Position numbers and translations under genes: made by a program
Notes under the pieces: generated by a model
Database searches by the model: none
Told to the model about the DNA's origin: nothing
What the model saw: the letters and a program-made list of their open reading frames with translations, nothing else
Origin: an uncultured SAR116 cluster alpha proteobacterium
GTDB lineage: Bacteria > Pseudomonadota > Alphaproteobacteria > Puniceispirillales > Marisalimonadaceae
Reading direction: 5' to 3'
Assembly (NCBI GenBank): GCA_902528415.1
Contig: CABZSR010000006.1
Coordinates: 23,005 to 87,004 of the forward strand
Length of the DNA: 64,000 nt
Part shown: piece after piece, positions 26,540 through 35,558 of the stretch
Position numbering within the stretch: position 1 is the first letter of the stretch
How the letters are laid out: every line of letters begins with the position of its first letter

Positions 26540-27424
26540 TTAATAAAAATTAATTGTTTTATTTATTCCATGATCAAGTGAGGTGTATTTAAAATCCTTA
26601 AAAATTTTAGAAGGCTCTCCTCCAAGAATTTCCTCGACGACACTTATTGGTTTACCATTTAATGTTACTTTTGCATCTGGAATATTTTTTTTAATTATTG
26701 AAAGAAAATCTTCAACGCTTGCTGTTATTCCATTAACATTGATAGTCAATGCTCCAACAGGAGATTTATCAATTAATCTTTCAACTAAATTTGTAACATC
26801 TTCAACATATACAAACCCAGCCTTTCCTGAAAAACCTACAGTGTATTTAAGGTTTTGTTTAGCAGCTTTACAAGCCAAGGTGACACCTGCAGTTCCACCG
26901 ATTTCTCTTCCAGGCCCATAAATCACAAATGGCCTTAACCCAACACTGGAAATTAGAGATTCATTAAAATAAGCTCTAGCAATTCCTTCAGCCGCTAACT
27001 TAAAAGCACCATAATGTGTTTCAGGGAATGGATTGTATTTATCTTCGTTACCATAAACTCCACCACTACTAGTATAAATAAGAAATTTAATATTATTTCT
27101 TTTTATTGCCTCAAAAACATTAATTGAACCTTTAACATTCACTTCTAGCCCCAAAGATGGGTTAGAACTACAATCTGGTGTCATTAAACCTGCTAAATTT
27201 AAAATATAATCCATATCTTTAGTTGCTTTTAAAACTCCTTCAAAATCAGTAATATCACCCTCAATAAAGTCTATATTATTCAATTCATGACCTATCAAAT
27301 TTTTAAGTAATTCTGTTTTAATTCTAAGATCAAATATAGTTATCTTAAGGTTTTTTTTTAAAAGTGATTTTGTAATCCAACTGCCAAGAAAACCACTTCC
27401 ACCAAATATAAGTATGTTTTTCAT
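26540..27424 (-). CDS. NAD-dependent epimerase/dehydratase family protein
   Basis: This 294-residue extended SDR has the glycine motif FGGSGFLGSW at 7-16, ASP-type ligand FDLR at the end of beta-2, YTSSGGVYG, and the YxxxK-like YGAFKLAAEG. RPFVIYGPGREIGGT and FVYVEDVTNLVERLI are standard for the family. These enzymes modify sugar nucleotides or free sugar acids; members beside uronate enzymes can be aldose or uronate dehydrogenases. I cannot assign a substrate. Its start directly abuts the stop of the esterase gene upstream. Confidence 0.85.
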   Translation of the reverse strand: MKNILIFGGSGFLGSWITKSLLKKNLKITIFDLRIKTELLKNLIGHELNNIDFIEGDITDFEGVLKATKDMDYILNLAGLMTPDCSSNPSLGLEVNVKGSINVFEAIKRNNIKFLIYTSSGGVYGNEDKYNPFPETHYGAFKLAAEGIARAYFNESLISSVGLRPFVIYGPGREIGGTAGVTLACKAAKQNLKYTVGFSGKAGFVYVEDVTNLVERLIDKSPVGALTINVNGITASVEDFLSIIKKNIPDAKVTLNGKPISVVEEILGGEPSKIFKDFKYTSLDHGINKTINFY

Positions 27425-28381
27425 TTAAGCTCTTCTACTACTTAACATTACTTTTGCAGCACGACCTATTTCTTTTATACATTCGTTTGACTTTGGAAAA
27501 TGTTTTGAATTTGATAAAAAGCCATGAATTTGGCCTGGGTATAATTTATAGGTCACTTTATTACCAAAATATTCAAGCCTCTTTTTATATGCTATTCCCT
27601 CATCTAGTAGTGGATCCAACCCTGCCGCAAATATGAACGTTTCTGGCATGTTCTTTAGATTGCCACTAAACAAAGGTGAAGCTTCCCAATTCACTGACTC
27701 TTTTTTACTTTTTAAATAATGACCAATAAAATAATTCATGGTGTCATACGTCAAAGTCATTCCATCCAAATTTATATCCATTGACTTCATAGTTAATGTT
27801 AAATCAACACAAGGGTATATTAGAATCTGCCCTTGGATAGGTATAATATTTTTTTTAGAAGAATTAATTGCTAATACAGTAGCTAAATTACCTCCTGCAC
27901 TGTCTCCACAAACAAACAAATTATTAAGGTCTATATTAAATTCATTTTCAAAATCCGTTAAAGATTGGAGTACGTCCTTTGATTCAGACAAGGCATAAGG
28001 AAACTTATACTCTGGAGAAAGGCTGTAATCGACTGCTACAACTATCATTTCTGATTCATTACAAATAGATCTACATGTAAAATCATGTGTCTCTAAATTT
28101 CCCATTACAAACCCACCACCATGAAAAAAAATGATAATTGGTGTTTTAATATTATCATTGTAATTAATAGGAAAATAGAACCTCACATTAATGTTCTTGT
28201 TAAACCTAGTCCTTATTTTTATATTCTTAAAAGTAGATATTTTTGGAGGCGTCAAATTATCATCTTTTAACTGTCTTAAACGTTCTTCTCTAAGTTCTTT
28301 TGGCTCTAATAAATGATGAAGTTTGGAGTTGTTTTTAACACGTTGCTCAAGGAAAATTTTTGTTTCTTTATCTATTATCAT
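27425..28381 (-). CDS. Alpha/beta hydrolase, hormone-sensitive-lipase family
   Basis: This 318-residue esterase has the HSL oxyanion motif HGGGF at 87-91 and nucleophile Ser161 in GDSAGGN. The acid lies in AAGLDPLLDEG and the His in GQIHGF. These features mark bacterial HSL (family IV) carboxylesterases, which act on short-chain esters. It is the first gene of the four-gene minus operon with the epimerase, DMT transporter and uronate dehydrogenase. It may release a sugar acid or small alcohol from an ester. Its promoter shares the gap 28382-28486 with the divergent aldolase operon. Confidence 0.88.
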   Translation of the reverse strand: MIIDKETKIFLEQRVKNNSKLHHLLEPKELREERLRQLKDDNLTPPKISTFKNIKIRTRFNKNINVRFYFPINYNDNIKTPIIIFFHGGGFVMGNLETHDFTCRSICNESEMIVVAVDYSLSPEYKFPYALSESKDVLQSLTDFENEFNIDLNNLFVCGDSAGGNLATVLAINSSKKNIIPIQGQILIYPCVDLTLTMKSMDINLDGMTLTYDTMNYFIGHYLKSKKESVNWEASPLFSGNLKNMPETFIFAAGLDPLLDEGIAYKKRLEYFGNKVTYKLYPGQIHGFLSNSKHFPKSNECIKEIGRAAKVMLSSRRA

Positions 28382-28486
28382 GATAGTCTTCTAAATTTAT
28401 TTCCTTTGTTTTTTTATCTTAATTTTTATAATTTATTAAATTATACTAATTTAAGAAACAATAAAACTCTAGGGGGGAAGAGAAAC

Positions 28487-29368
28487 ATGACCGAGCTAAA
28501 AGGTATTATCGCGCCTTTCACAACTCCATTTGCTGAAAATGGAGAGATAAACTTAAACTTGATAAAGCCTCAAGTCGATTGGTTGATAGAAAACGGAGTC
28601 CATGGTTTAGCTGCTGGAGGTAGTACAGGTGAAGGTCATGTTTTAAATAGAGACGAATATGTGTCTCTTATGAGAAAAACATCAGAGGCATTAAACAATA
28701 GAGTACCTTTAGTCGCTGGAATAATTGCCAATTCAACTTCTGAAGTTATAGCTAGAGGCCAATCTGTGAAATCATTGAATGTCTCTGCGCTTCAAATAAC
28801 TCCACCTAGTTATCTATTTAGACCAGATGATGACGCTATAGTTAGACATTTCAAAGAAATACATGAGGAATGCCAAATTCCTATTCTTATTTATAACGTT
28901 GTCCCGTGGTGTTATTTGTCTCCTGATTTACTTTTAAGAATAATGGATGAGGTTCCAGGTGTGTTAGGGGTCAAACAAAGTGCAGGAGATATGAAACTTT
29001 TTGCTGATCTAATTAGAAGAGCAAAACCTGAGAATATGATTTTTAGTGCGGTAGACGCACTCCTATACTCTTCATATCAACTTGGTGCTCCTGGATCTAT
29101 AGCTGCAATCTTGACTGCAGCCCCTGGACCATCAGTCAAATTATGGGACGCTGTAATTGCAGAGGATTGGAACGTAGCTAAAAATCTTCATGAAAGATTA
29201 ATGCCATTATGGGATGCAATTGGTTTAGATAATATGCCTTCTTTATGTAAATATGCTCAAAAGCTTCAAGGTCTTGAAAGTGGATTTGCAAGAAGACCAA
29301 CAGCACCAGCTACTGATGATCAAAAAAAGTTGGTTAAAAATGCATTAGTAAATTTAAATTTAATTTAA
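28487..29368 (+). CDS. Dihydrodipicolinate synthase/N-acetylneuraminate lyase family aldolase
   Basis: This 293-residue TIM barrel begins MTELKGIIAPFTTPFAENGE. The start is the ATG at 28487 behind a very strong AGGGGGG site; a longer open frame upstream is not coding. GGSTGEGHVL (44-53), Tyr136 in IYNVV and the Schiff-base Lys163 in GVKQS complete the family signature. Members are class I aldolases acting on pyruvate or other 2-oxo acids. dapD, dapE and argB lie elsewhere in the window, but the context here is catabolic, so it is more likely a sugar-acid or hydroxy-oxo-acid aldolase than DapA. Confidence 0.86.
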   Translation: MTELKGIIAPFTTPFAENGEINLNLIKPQVDWLIENGVHGLAAGGSTGEGHVLNRDEYVSLMRKTSEALNNRVPLVAGIIANSTSEVIARGQSVKSLNVSALQITPPSYLFRPDDDAIVRHFKEIHEECQIPILIYNVVPWCYLSPDLLLRIMDEVPGVLGVKQSAGDMKLFADLIRRAKPENMIFSAVDALLYSSYQLGAPGSIAAILTAAPGPSVKLWDAVIAEDWNVAKNLHERLMPLWDAIGLDNMPSLCKYAQKLQGLESGFARRPTAPATDDQKKLVKNALVNLNLI

Positions 29369-29410
29369 TGTAGAAGTTTTAGTTAATTAGTTTTTAGGGA
29401 GAGTTATAAA

Positions 29411-30370
29411 TTGAATAAAAATTATCCTGAACCCACAAAATCAATTGAGGTTGCCAAAAATGATCTTAAAAAATGGGGATACTGCCTTTTAGAAAACGCT
29501 ATTCCTACTGATCTTAATAAAAAGGTTTTGGAAAGATTAGTAGAGCAGGCAGCAGCTGAAAAGAAATTAAATATCGCATATGAAGATGGCAGTAAAACTA
29601 AAAAATGGGGGGAATTTGATAAAAACAAAAACAATACAGGCATCAACCAAAGAGTTTGGATGTTACCTAATAAAGGAAAAGTATTTTTAGAAATTTTAGA
29701 ACTGCACAATTATGTCGATTGTATTAAACAGGTAGTTGGTAATGAATATCTAATCTCTAGCTTTGGAGCAAATATAGCTAAGCCAGGAGGCATTGCCATG
29801 GACCTTCATACGGACCAATGGTGGTTGCCTGACCCTGTAAGAAGAAACGAAGATTTTTTACCTTCAGGCTCTATAGACAGAAAAAAATTTAATATAAAAG
29901 TTAATAAGGATATTTCTAATAATAATGAACTTATATCAAGGCCTGCGGTTTCAAATGTATTAATTATGTTAAATGGTATGACTAGAGAAAACGGCGGTAC
30001 TTTGATAGTTCCAGGTTCTCACTTATTTGGTCGCCATCCTGATAAAAATATTGATAAAAATATTGAAACTATATCTGCAGAAGGACCTCCAGGCTGCGCA
30101 ATAATAACGGATGGTAGAGTGTGGCATGGAACTGGTGCAAATATCTCTAAAGAAGAAAGATTGGCTATATTAATAACTTTTTGTGGTCCACAATTTAGAC
30201 CTCAAGAGAATTTTACATTAGGAATAAAAAAAGAAATTTTTTCACAACTCAATGATTATCAAAAAGAATTATTTGGTTTTAAAGTATGGAACGGGTATGG
30301 AAGAATAGGCAACCCAACAGATACATTTCTAAGCTTTGAAAATGAAGAGATAGGTGAATTAAAAATTTAA
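29411..30370 (+). CDS. Phytanoyl-CoA dioxygenase (PhyH) family protein
   Basis: This 319-residue Fe(II)/2-oxoglutarate dioxygenase carries the HxD motif His133/Asp135 in MDLHTDQWW, the distal His239 in RVWHGTGAN and Arg250 for 2-oxoglutarate. GGTLIVPGSHLFGRHP and PPGCAIITDGRVWHG are typical of bacterial PhyH proteins such as EctD-like and phosphonate hydroxylases. It starts at a TTG at 29411 with AGGGAGAG upstream. It probably hydroxylates a small organic molecule that the neighbouring MFS transporter imports and the aldolase then cleaves; this order is inferred from gene order. Confidence 0.87.
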   Translation: MNKNYPEPTKSIEVAKNDLKKWGYCLLENAIPTDLNKKVLERLVEQAAAEKKLNIAYEDGSKTKKWGEFDKNKNNTGINQRVWMLPNKGKVFLEILELHNYVDCIKQVVGNEYLISSFGANIAKPGGIAMDLHTDQWWLPDPVRRNEDFLPSGSIDRKKFNIKVNKDISNNNELISRPAVSNVLIMLNGMTRENGGTLIVPGSHLFGRHPDKNIDKNIETISAEGPPGCAIITDGRVWHGTGANISKEERLAILITFCGPQFRPQENFTLGIKKEIFSQLNDYQKELFGFKVWNGYGRIGNPTDTFLSFENEEIGELKI

Positions 30371-30433
30371 ACTATTGCCTTAATTTTATTTAAGGATCAT
30401 ATAATCATAATATAATGAATTAAATGGACCCCT

Positions 30434-31654
30434 ATGAATTTTTTAAAACAGAATGCTAGATGGTTGATAGCAACTGCCTTTCTATATTTTTGTTCATGTT
30501 TTGGACAAACATTTTTTATTTCATTATTTGCAGGAGAAATAAGACTAACATTTGATTTATCTCATGGGGATTGGGGATTTATTTATTCAGGTGGAACCTT
30601 AGCCTCAGCAATCGCAATGCTAATTTTTGGTGGATATATCGATAAATATAAAATCACTTTAAACATAAAAGTTGTGATTATTTCGCTAAGTTTGCTTTGC
30701 CTATCTATGACATTTATTAATACAGTTTGGCTTCTTCCTTTTATAATTTTTGGATTGAGGTTTTTTGGACAGGGAATGCTTATTCATATACCTGCTGTTG
30801 CTATAGGTAAATGGTATGGCAAAAATAAAGGAAAGGCATTGTCAATTTCAATTATGGGATTTTCACTTGGTGAAGCAATTTTCCCAGTTATATTTGTAAG
30901 TTTATTTGCGATTATAGGTTGGAGAAACAGCTGGATAATTGGAATGATAATATTGTTGTTAATACTTCCAGTCATATTATATCTTCTATCTAACGAAAGA
31001 ACACCGAATAGCAAACAGGAGAATATGACTAATCAACTAGGAATGAGTCACAAGCATTGGACAAGAAAAGAAGTTCTTAAAAATTGGGTTTTCTGGGCGG
31101 TAATAGTACCATTTTTAATCCCTCCAATCTTTTCAACCGCATTCTTTTTTAACATGGTTCATCTTACTGAAGTGAAAAACTGGTCCTTAATTTCTTTTAC
31201 CGCTTTATTCCCATTCTATACTGGAATGTCGATCTTAACTACTTTGAGTTCAGGGTGGATACTTGACAGATTTGGTGTTGAGAAAATTTTACCATTCTAC
31301 CTTATTCCTATGGCGTTAGGTTTACTAATCTTTTCTTATAGTAATACCTACATAAACGCTATTTATGGGCTAGCATGTATAGGAATGACACAAGGTTTAG
31401 CAATGACGATTGGTGGAACCTTTTGGCCAACGTATTATGGAACTAAAAATTTAGGATCCGTTAGATCTTTATCGACATCTACAATGGTTTTTGGAACAGC
31501 GATTGGCCCTGCCGTTGTCGGCAAACTTTTAGACTTACATATTAATTATGATATAATTTTATTTGGCATGTTTGTGATTGCTGTTGTTGCAAGTATATCT
31601 CTAGCCATTACAATGACAAAGGCACCCAAACTATTACCTCAAAATAAAATTTAA
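30434..31654 (+). CDS. Major facilitator superfamily transporter
   Basis: This 406-residue protein has twelve predicted transmembrane helices. The loop between helices 2 and 3 reads FGGYIDKYKITLN (a degenerate GxxxDRxGR motif), and the one between helices 8 and 9 reads GWILDRFGVEKI, a good copy. GKWYGKNKGKALSISIMGFSLGEAI resembles oxalate/formate-type and monocarboxylate MFS proteins. It sits in the inner membrane and is the third gene of the aldolase operon, so it probably imports that pathway's substrate. Confidence 0.88.
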   Translation: MNFLKQNARWLIATAFLYFCSCFGQTFFISLFAGEIRLTFDLSHGDWGFIYSGGTLASAIAMLIFGGYIDKYKITLNIKVVIISLSLLCLSMTFINTVWLLPFIIFGLRFFGQGMLIHIPAVAIGKWYGKNKGKALSISIMGFSLGEAIFPVIFVSLFAIIGWRNSWIIGMIILLLILPVILYLLSNERTPNSKQENMTNQLGMSHKHWTRKEVLKNWVFWAVIVPFLIPPIFSTAFFFNMVHLTEVKNWSLISFTALFPFYTGMSILTTLSSGWILDRFGVEKILPFYLIPMALGLLIFSYSNTYINAIYGLACIGMTQGLAMTIGGTFWPTYYGTKNLGSVRSLSTSTMVFGTAIGPAVVGKLLDLHINYDIILFGMFVIAVVASISLAITMTKAPKLLPQNKI

Positions 31655-31665
31655 AGGAGTTAGAA

Positions 31666-32115
31666 ATGTTAAACATATACCTTTCAGGTGAAATACATAG
31701 TGATTGGCGCCAAGAAATAATAAACTTATGTAATAAAGAAAACTTAGAAATTTCCTTTTCCTCCCCGATTACAAATCATGAAGCGTCGGATAATTGTGGA
31801 GTTCAAATTCTAGGTAACGAAGAAAAAAATTTCTGGAAAGATAACAAAGGTGCAAACATAAATTCTATAAAAACAAGAAAATCAATAAAAGATTGTGATA
31901 TTGTTGTTGTTAAATTTGGAGAGAAATATAAGCAATGGAATGCTGCATTTGATGCAGGGTACGCGGCTGCTCTTAATAAATCGATTATAGTAATTCATAA
32001 TGATGAACACCAACATGCACTCAAAGAAGTTGATGCTGCTGCAGCTGCTGTAGCAAAAGACCAACATCAGGTTGTTAGAATTCTCAAATATATAATCAAA
32101 GAATCATTAGATTAG
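31666..32115 (+). CDS. ytoQ: YtoQ family protein
   Basis: This 149-residue cytosolic protein matches the YtoQ family. It has MLNIYLSGEIHSDWRQEI at the start, FSSPITNHEASDNCG, and CDIVVVKFGEKYKQWNAAFDAGYAAAL, ending in HQHALKEVDAAAAAVA. The fold is probably nucleoside 2-deoxyribosyltransferase-like. The biochemical role of YtoQ is not established. It is 11 bp after the MFS gene and is the last gene of the aldolase operon. Confidence 0.85.
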   Translation: MLNIYLSGEIHSDWRQEIINLCNKENLEISFSSPITNHEASDNCGVQILGNEEKNFWKDNKGANINSIKTRKSIKDCDIVVVKFGEKYKQWNAAFDAGYAAALNKSIIVIHNDEHQHALKEVDAAAAAVAKDQHQVVRILKYIIKESLD

Positions 32116-32164
32116 CCGAAACTCTCTAAGGTTAGTTGATAAATAAATAATAAAGAAAAAGTGT

Positions 32165-32629
32165 ATGTTCCACATAATTTTATTTAACCCTGAAATTCCT
32201 CCTAATACAGGAAATATTATGAGATTAGCCGCCAATACTGGAACAACATTACACTTGATAAAACCGTTAGGTTTTAATCTTAATGACAATACGCTTAAAA
32301 GAGCAGGTCTGGATTACAAAAAGGATGCTGATTTTTTTATTTATGACGGTCTAGACTTATGCTTGAAATCAATAAATTTTAATGAAATTTATGCTTTTAC
32401 AAAATTTGCAAAGAAAAATTTTAATAAAGTTAGTTTCAAACAGAATGATTGTTTATTATTTGGTAACGAAACTAGTGGATTGCCTGATGATGTAATTAAA
32501 CAGATAAAAGACACTAATAAATTAAGAATTCCTATGGTTGCTAAAAGTAGAAGTCTTAATCTAAGTAATTCAGTAGCTATAACAATATACGAAGCTTTAA
32601 GACAAAATGCATTTAAGAATTTGGCGTAA
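32165..32629 (+). CDS. trmL: tRNA (cytidine/uridine-34-2'-O)-methyltransferase
   Basis: This 154-residue SPOUT methyltransferase opens FHIILFNPEIPPNTGNIMRLAANTG, the TrmL signature. The knotted S-adenosylmethionine site follows, with LLFGNETSGLP and LRIPMVAKSRSLNLSNSVAI. It methylates the wobble ribose of tRNA-Leu. Length is normal, and no extra domains are present. It marks the start of the housekeeping half of the window. Confidence 0.94.
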   Translation: MFHIILFNPEIPPNTGNIMRLAANTGTTLHLIKPLGFNLNDNTLKRAGLDYKKDADFFIYDGLDLCLKSINFNEIYAFTKFAKKNFNKVSFKQNDCLLFGNETSGLPDDVIKQIKDTNKLRIPMVAKSRSLNLSNSVAITIYEALRQNAFKNLA

Positions 32630-32643
32630 GGCAAAGATATTTT

Positions 32644-33288
32644 ATGAGTTTTTTTGAATGGTTAACAATTTTTTTTGTTTGTCTGATAGGTGCTATGACA
32701 CCTGGCCCAAGTTTAATTGTGATTATATATTTAACTAATTCAAAAGATTTCGTTTCAGGATTTGTAGCCTCATTAGCGCATGGATTTGGGATATTTATTT
32801 ATGCTTTAATTTCTATTTTTAGTTTAAGTTTTGTAATTAATTTATTACCCTCCGCCATACCCATTATTCAAATATCGGGTGCTATTTTCCTTATTTATTT
32901 AGGTTCCAAAATACTATTTTTGAAAATCTCCAAAAGAGTTAGTAATGATAAAACAAAAATACCCGAAACAACAATAGAGTGCATATTTCTTGGATTAACT
33001 ACTTCTCTAATAAATCCAAAAATATTAATTTTTTTTACATCTATTTTTAGTCAATTTATTAATCAAGATTATAGTATTTACACAAAGTTTGGAATGGCCC
33101 TCTTAGCAGGAATAATAGACTCAACTTGGTATATCTTAGTTTGCTATTCAGTAAGTATTAAAGTTGTTGAAAATTATATAAAGTCAAAACAGAAATTTAT
33201 TTTTCTTACTTTGGGAACAATTTTGATAATTTTTTCTTTTTATTTAGCTTTTAAAGCAATTAGATATTTCACTTTAATTGCTAATTAA
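32644..33288 (+). CDS. LysE family exporter
   Basis: This 214-residue inner-membrane protein has six predicted helices. The N-terminus reads WLTIFFVCLIGAMTPGPSLIVII, where the PGP motif in the first helix marks the LysE/RhtB family. ISGAIFLIYLGSKILF and LINPKILIFF follow as expected. Members export amino acids such as homoserine, threonine or lysine. It ends inside the final codons of hemY on the other strand, a 15-bp tail-to-tail overlap. Confidence 0.88.
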   Translation: MSFFEWLTIFFVCLIGAMTPGPSLIVIIYLTNSKDFVSGFVASLAHGFGIFIYALISIFSLSFVINLLPSAIPIIQISGAIFLIYLGSKILFLKISKRVSNDKTKIPETTIECIFLGLTTSLINPKILIFFTSIFSQFINQDYSIYTKFGMALLAGIIDSTWYILVCYSVSIKVVENYIKSKQKFIFLTLGTILIIFSFYLAFKAIRYFTLIAN

Positions 33289-34665
33289 ATTTTTGTCTAT
33301 TTTCGGAACTAAGTTCGACAAAGAAATACTATCTTGCATTTCAATATCATTCATTTTCATCCAGTTGATAGTACTTAAATTATCACATTTTGGACAATGA
33401 AGTTCCCACTTATTATTTTTATTCCCACAAGAGGAACAAAAATAATTAAAACCTTCGGCAGCGTTTGCAGCTTTTTCCAAATTATCCTTAACTATTTCAG
33501 GATTATTTTGTGAATTAGCTATATCTGCAAAGGCCTGATAAGCCTTGTTCGTAAGTTTACTTTTAGGGACCTCAGTTAGTAATTTTTCTGCTTCACCCCA
33601 AATTTTTTCTGTAACTGCAAAACAAGCTATAGCAATTTTAAGATCATCTTTTATGTCTTGAGATGATTTTTTACCTAATAGATTTATTGCTTTTGCTACA
33701 CGTGAACCAGATGTTTTTAAATCCCACTTTTTTGACAGCTCATCTAAAACATCATGATTTGAAGTAAGTAAGAAAGTTTTTTCTAGTTGATTAATTGATT
33801 TAGTTTTTGAACCAATCCCCTTGAGCAGATTTGATAATTTTATCGATACTAAGACATGATTAGGTTTTTGTTTAAACGCATCTTTTAAATGATTTGATGC
33901 TGAATTTATATTTCCTTTTTCTAAATAATTTAAGGCACAGACATAATTTAAATCAGAAGCAATATTTTGGTAGATTTTATGATTTATAAATTTCATATTT
34001 TTTAATTTGTTTAGATAAATAAGAGAATTTGTGACATCTCCTATTTTTGCATAAGAAAAAAGTAAAACTTCTAAAATTTGTTTTGATTTTGGCTCAAATT
34101 TAATAGCTTTTTCTGCTTCTTCTAGAATTTCCTTAATATTTTTTTTATCTAATATTGCTTGTCTCATTAAAGCTAAATGACCAACAAATGCTGTTGAAGA
34201 CTCAGCAGTAAGTTGCTTAAAGTAATTCTTTGATATTTCTTTTTTATTTGTAGAATTTTCATTTAAGTTTTTGAAAACATCTAAATGTGTGCTTAACAAT
34301 TTACCTAAATTTTTATCTTTAGTGTTTTTGGCTACAAGAGAAGCCTCTTTTGCAGCAGACTCAAATTCTCCGTGACTAGCCAGTAAAAATGCTTTAACTA
34401 GTTTTTGTTCTACTTTTTTATTGTTATTTACTTCGAATCTTCTAAAAGCTGCCTTTGGAAAATTTAAGAATGCAAGCCAAATTCTATCAATAAAAATTAT
34501 TACAACAGAAAATAATATTAATATTAAAACAAATCGGTCTGTAGGTATTTGAATACCCCATCCCATCCAATTTATAGAGGTTTCACCTTCTGAATTAGCA
34601 AAAAATTCTGACAAGTACCAGATTATTAAAATAAATAAAATTAGTTTGATAATCTTGAAAATCAC
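33274..34665 (-). CDS. hemY: HemY-type TPR membrane protein
   Basis: This 463-residue protein has two N-terminal helices (about 3-20 and 45-65) and then a long array of tetratricopeptide-type helices (for example NSASNHLKDAFKQKPNHVLVSIKLS). It ends in a zinc ribbon with CSSCGNKNNKWELHCPKC, as in alphaproteobacterial HemY. It lies beside hemC, hemD and the mitofilin gene in the order usual in this class. It may scaffold haem synthesis at the membrane. It is not the HemY protoporphyrinogen oxidase of Bacillus, which is unrelated. Confidence 0.83.
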   Translation of the reverse strand: MIFKIIKLILFILIIWYLSEFFANSEGETSINWMGWGIQIPTDRFVLILILFSVVIIFIDRIWLAFLNFPKAAFRRFEVNNNKKVEQKLVKAFLLASHGEFESAAKEASLVAKNTKDKNLGKLLSTHLDVFKNLNENSTNKKEISKNYFKQLTAESSTAFVGHLALMRQAILDKKNIKEILEEAEKAIKFEPKSKQILEVLLFSYAKIGDVTNSLIYLNKLKNMKFINHKIYQNIASDLNYVCALNYLEKGNINSASNHLKDAFKQKPNHVLVSIKLSNLLKGIGSKTKSINQLEKTFLLTSNHDVLDELSKKWDLKTSGSRVAKAINLLGKKSSQDIKDDLKIAIACFAVTEKIWGEAEKLLTEVPKSKLTNKAYQAFADIANSQNNPEIVKDNLEKAANAAEGFNYFCSSCGNKNNKWELHCPKCDNLSTINWMKMNDIEMQDSISLSNLVPKIDKNLISN

Positions 34666-35544
34666 TTACCCACTCTTTTTATCAATTGATAATAAAAATT
34701 TCTCAAGTTTAAAGATAAAGTCTTTAATAGGTACCTTCCAATTATCTGGTAACTTCTTAATCAAAGATAAAAAATTATATAAATTCCCGCTTTTTAATTC
34801 TAATTCTGCTTTAGTAATCAACCCTCGAGGAGATTGGTCGTTAGAATATTGTCTAAGCATAAAAAAACCTGCTAGGTAATTCTTAATTTTTTCAAAGTAA
34901 CTTTGTTCAATTAAGTTTAATTCTTCATTTGAAAAGGATTCTAGATCTTTTTTAGCTAAGAGTTTTTCTATAATATTTTTTGCTTCCATTATAAATTCAT
35001 TTTCAATATTTTTAAAATTTTTATTATTTTCTGAAATATTTACATTATTTCTAATAAAATTATTTTGGGATATTTTATTTTTTGGTTCATCTTTTTTATC
35101 AACAACTTGTTTATATTCTTTTTCTAAAACAAATAATTTAGTCGAGACTTTTTTGAGTTCTTCTTTAACTAACAAAAGAGATTTTTGAAGGTCTTTTATC
35201 TCAATCTTAGCTTCTTCATTTCTATTCAAATCAAAGTTTTTTATATCATTTTTCAATATCTCAATTTCTTGGTTTAAAATATTTATTTTTTTATTTTCTT
35301 TCTCATCTATTTTTTGAATAGTATTTGCTAAGTCATTAATTCTGTTTGTATGTTCTTGAAAAAAATTAGGTAAATAATCCAATATTAACCAAGTTGATAT
35401 CAATACAAAAAACGAAACACTAATGAGAGGTAAAACAAAATTATTAGTTTTAAAAAAACTTATTTTTTGCTGTTCTTTTACAGGTTCCATGTCAATGATA
35501 GTTTCTTTATCACTCTTATTTCTTTGAGTTTTGGTATCAACCAT
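34666..35544 (-). CDS. Mitofilin/Mic60-like inner-membrane protein
   Basis: This 292-residue protein has a short cytosolic N-terminus, one transmembrane helix at about 31-55, a coiled coil from about 65 to 145 rich in Glu and Lys, and a helical C-terminal domain. In that domain, NQSPRGLITKAELELKSGNLYNFLSLIKKLP is typical of the Mic60 C-terminus. Alphaproteobacterial mitofilins lie between hemD and hemY and bend or organise the inner membrane. Its stop abuts the hemY start, which suggests translational coupling. Confidence 0.8.
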   Translation of the reverse strand: MVDTKTQRNKSDKETIIDMEPVKEQQKISFFKTNNFVLPLISVSFFVLISTWLILDYLPNFFQEHTNRINDLANTIQKIDEKENKKINILNQEIEILKNDIKNFDLNRNEEAKIEIKDLQKSLLLVKEELKKVSTKLFVLEKEYKQVVDKKDEPKNKISQNNFIRNNVNISENNKNFKNIENEFIMEAKNIIEKLLAKKDLESFSNEELNLIEQSYFEKIKNYLAGFFMLRQYSNDQSPRGLITKAELELKSGNLYNFLSLIKKLPDNWKVPIKDFIFKLEKFLLSIDKKSG

Positions 35545-35558
35545 ATTAACATTCCTAA

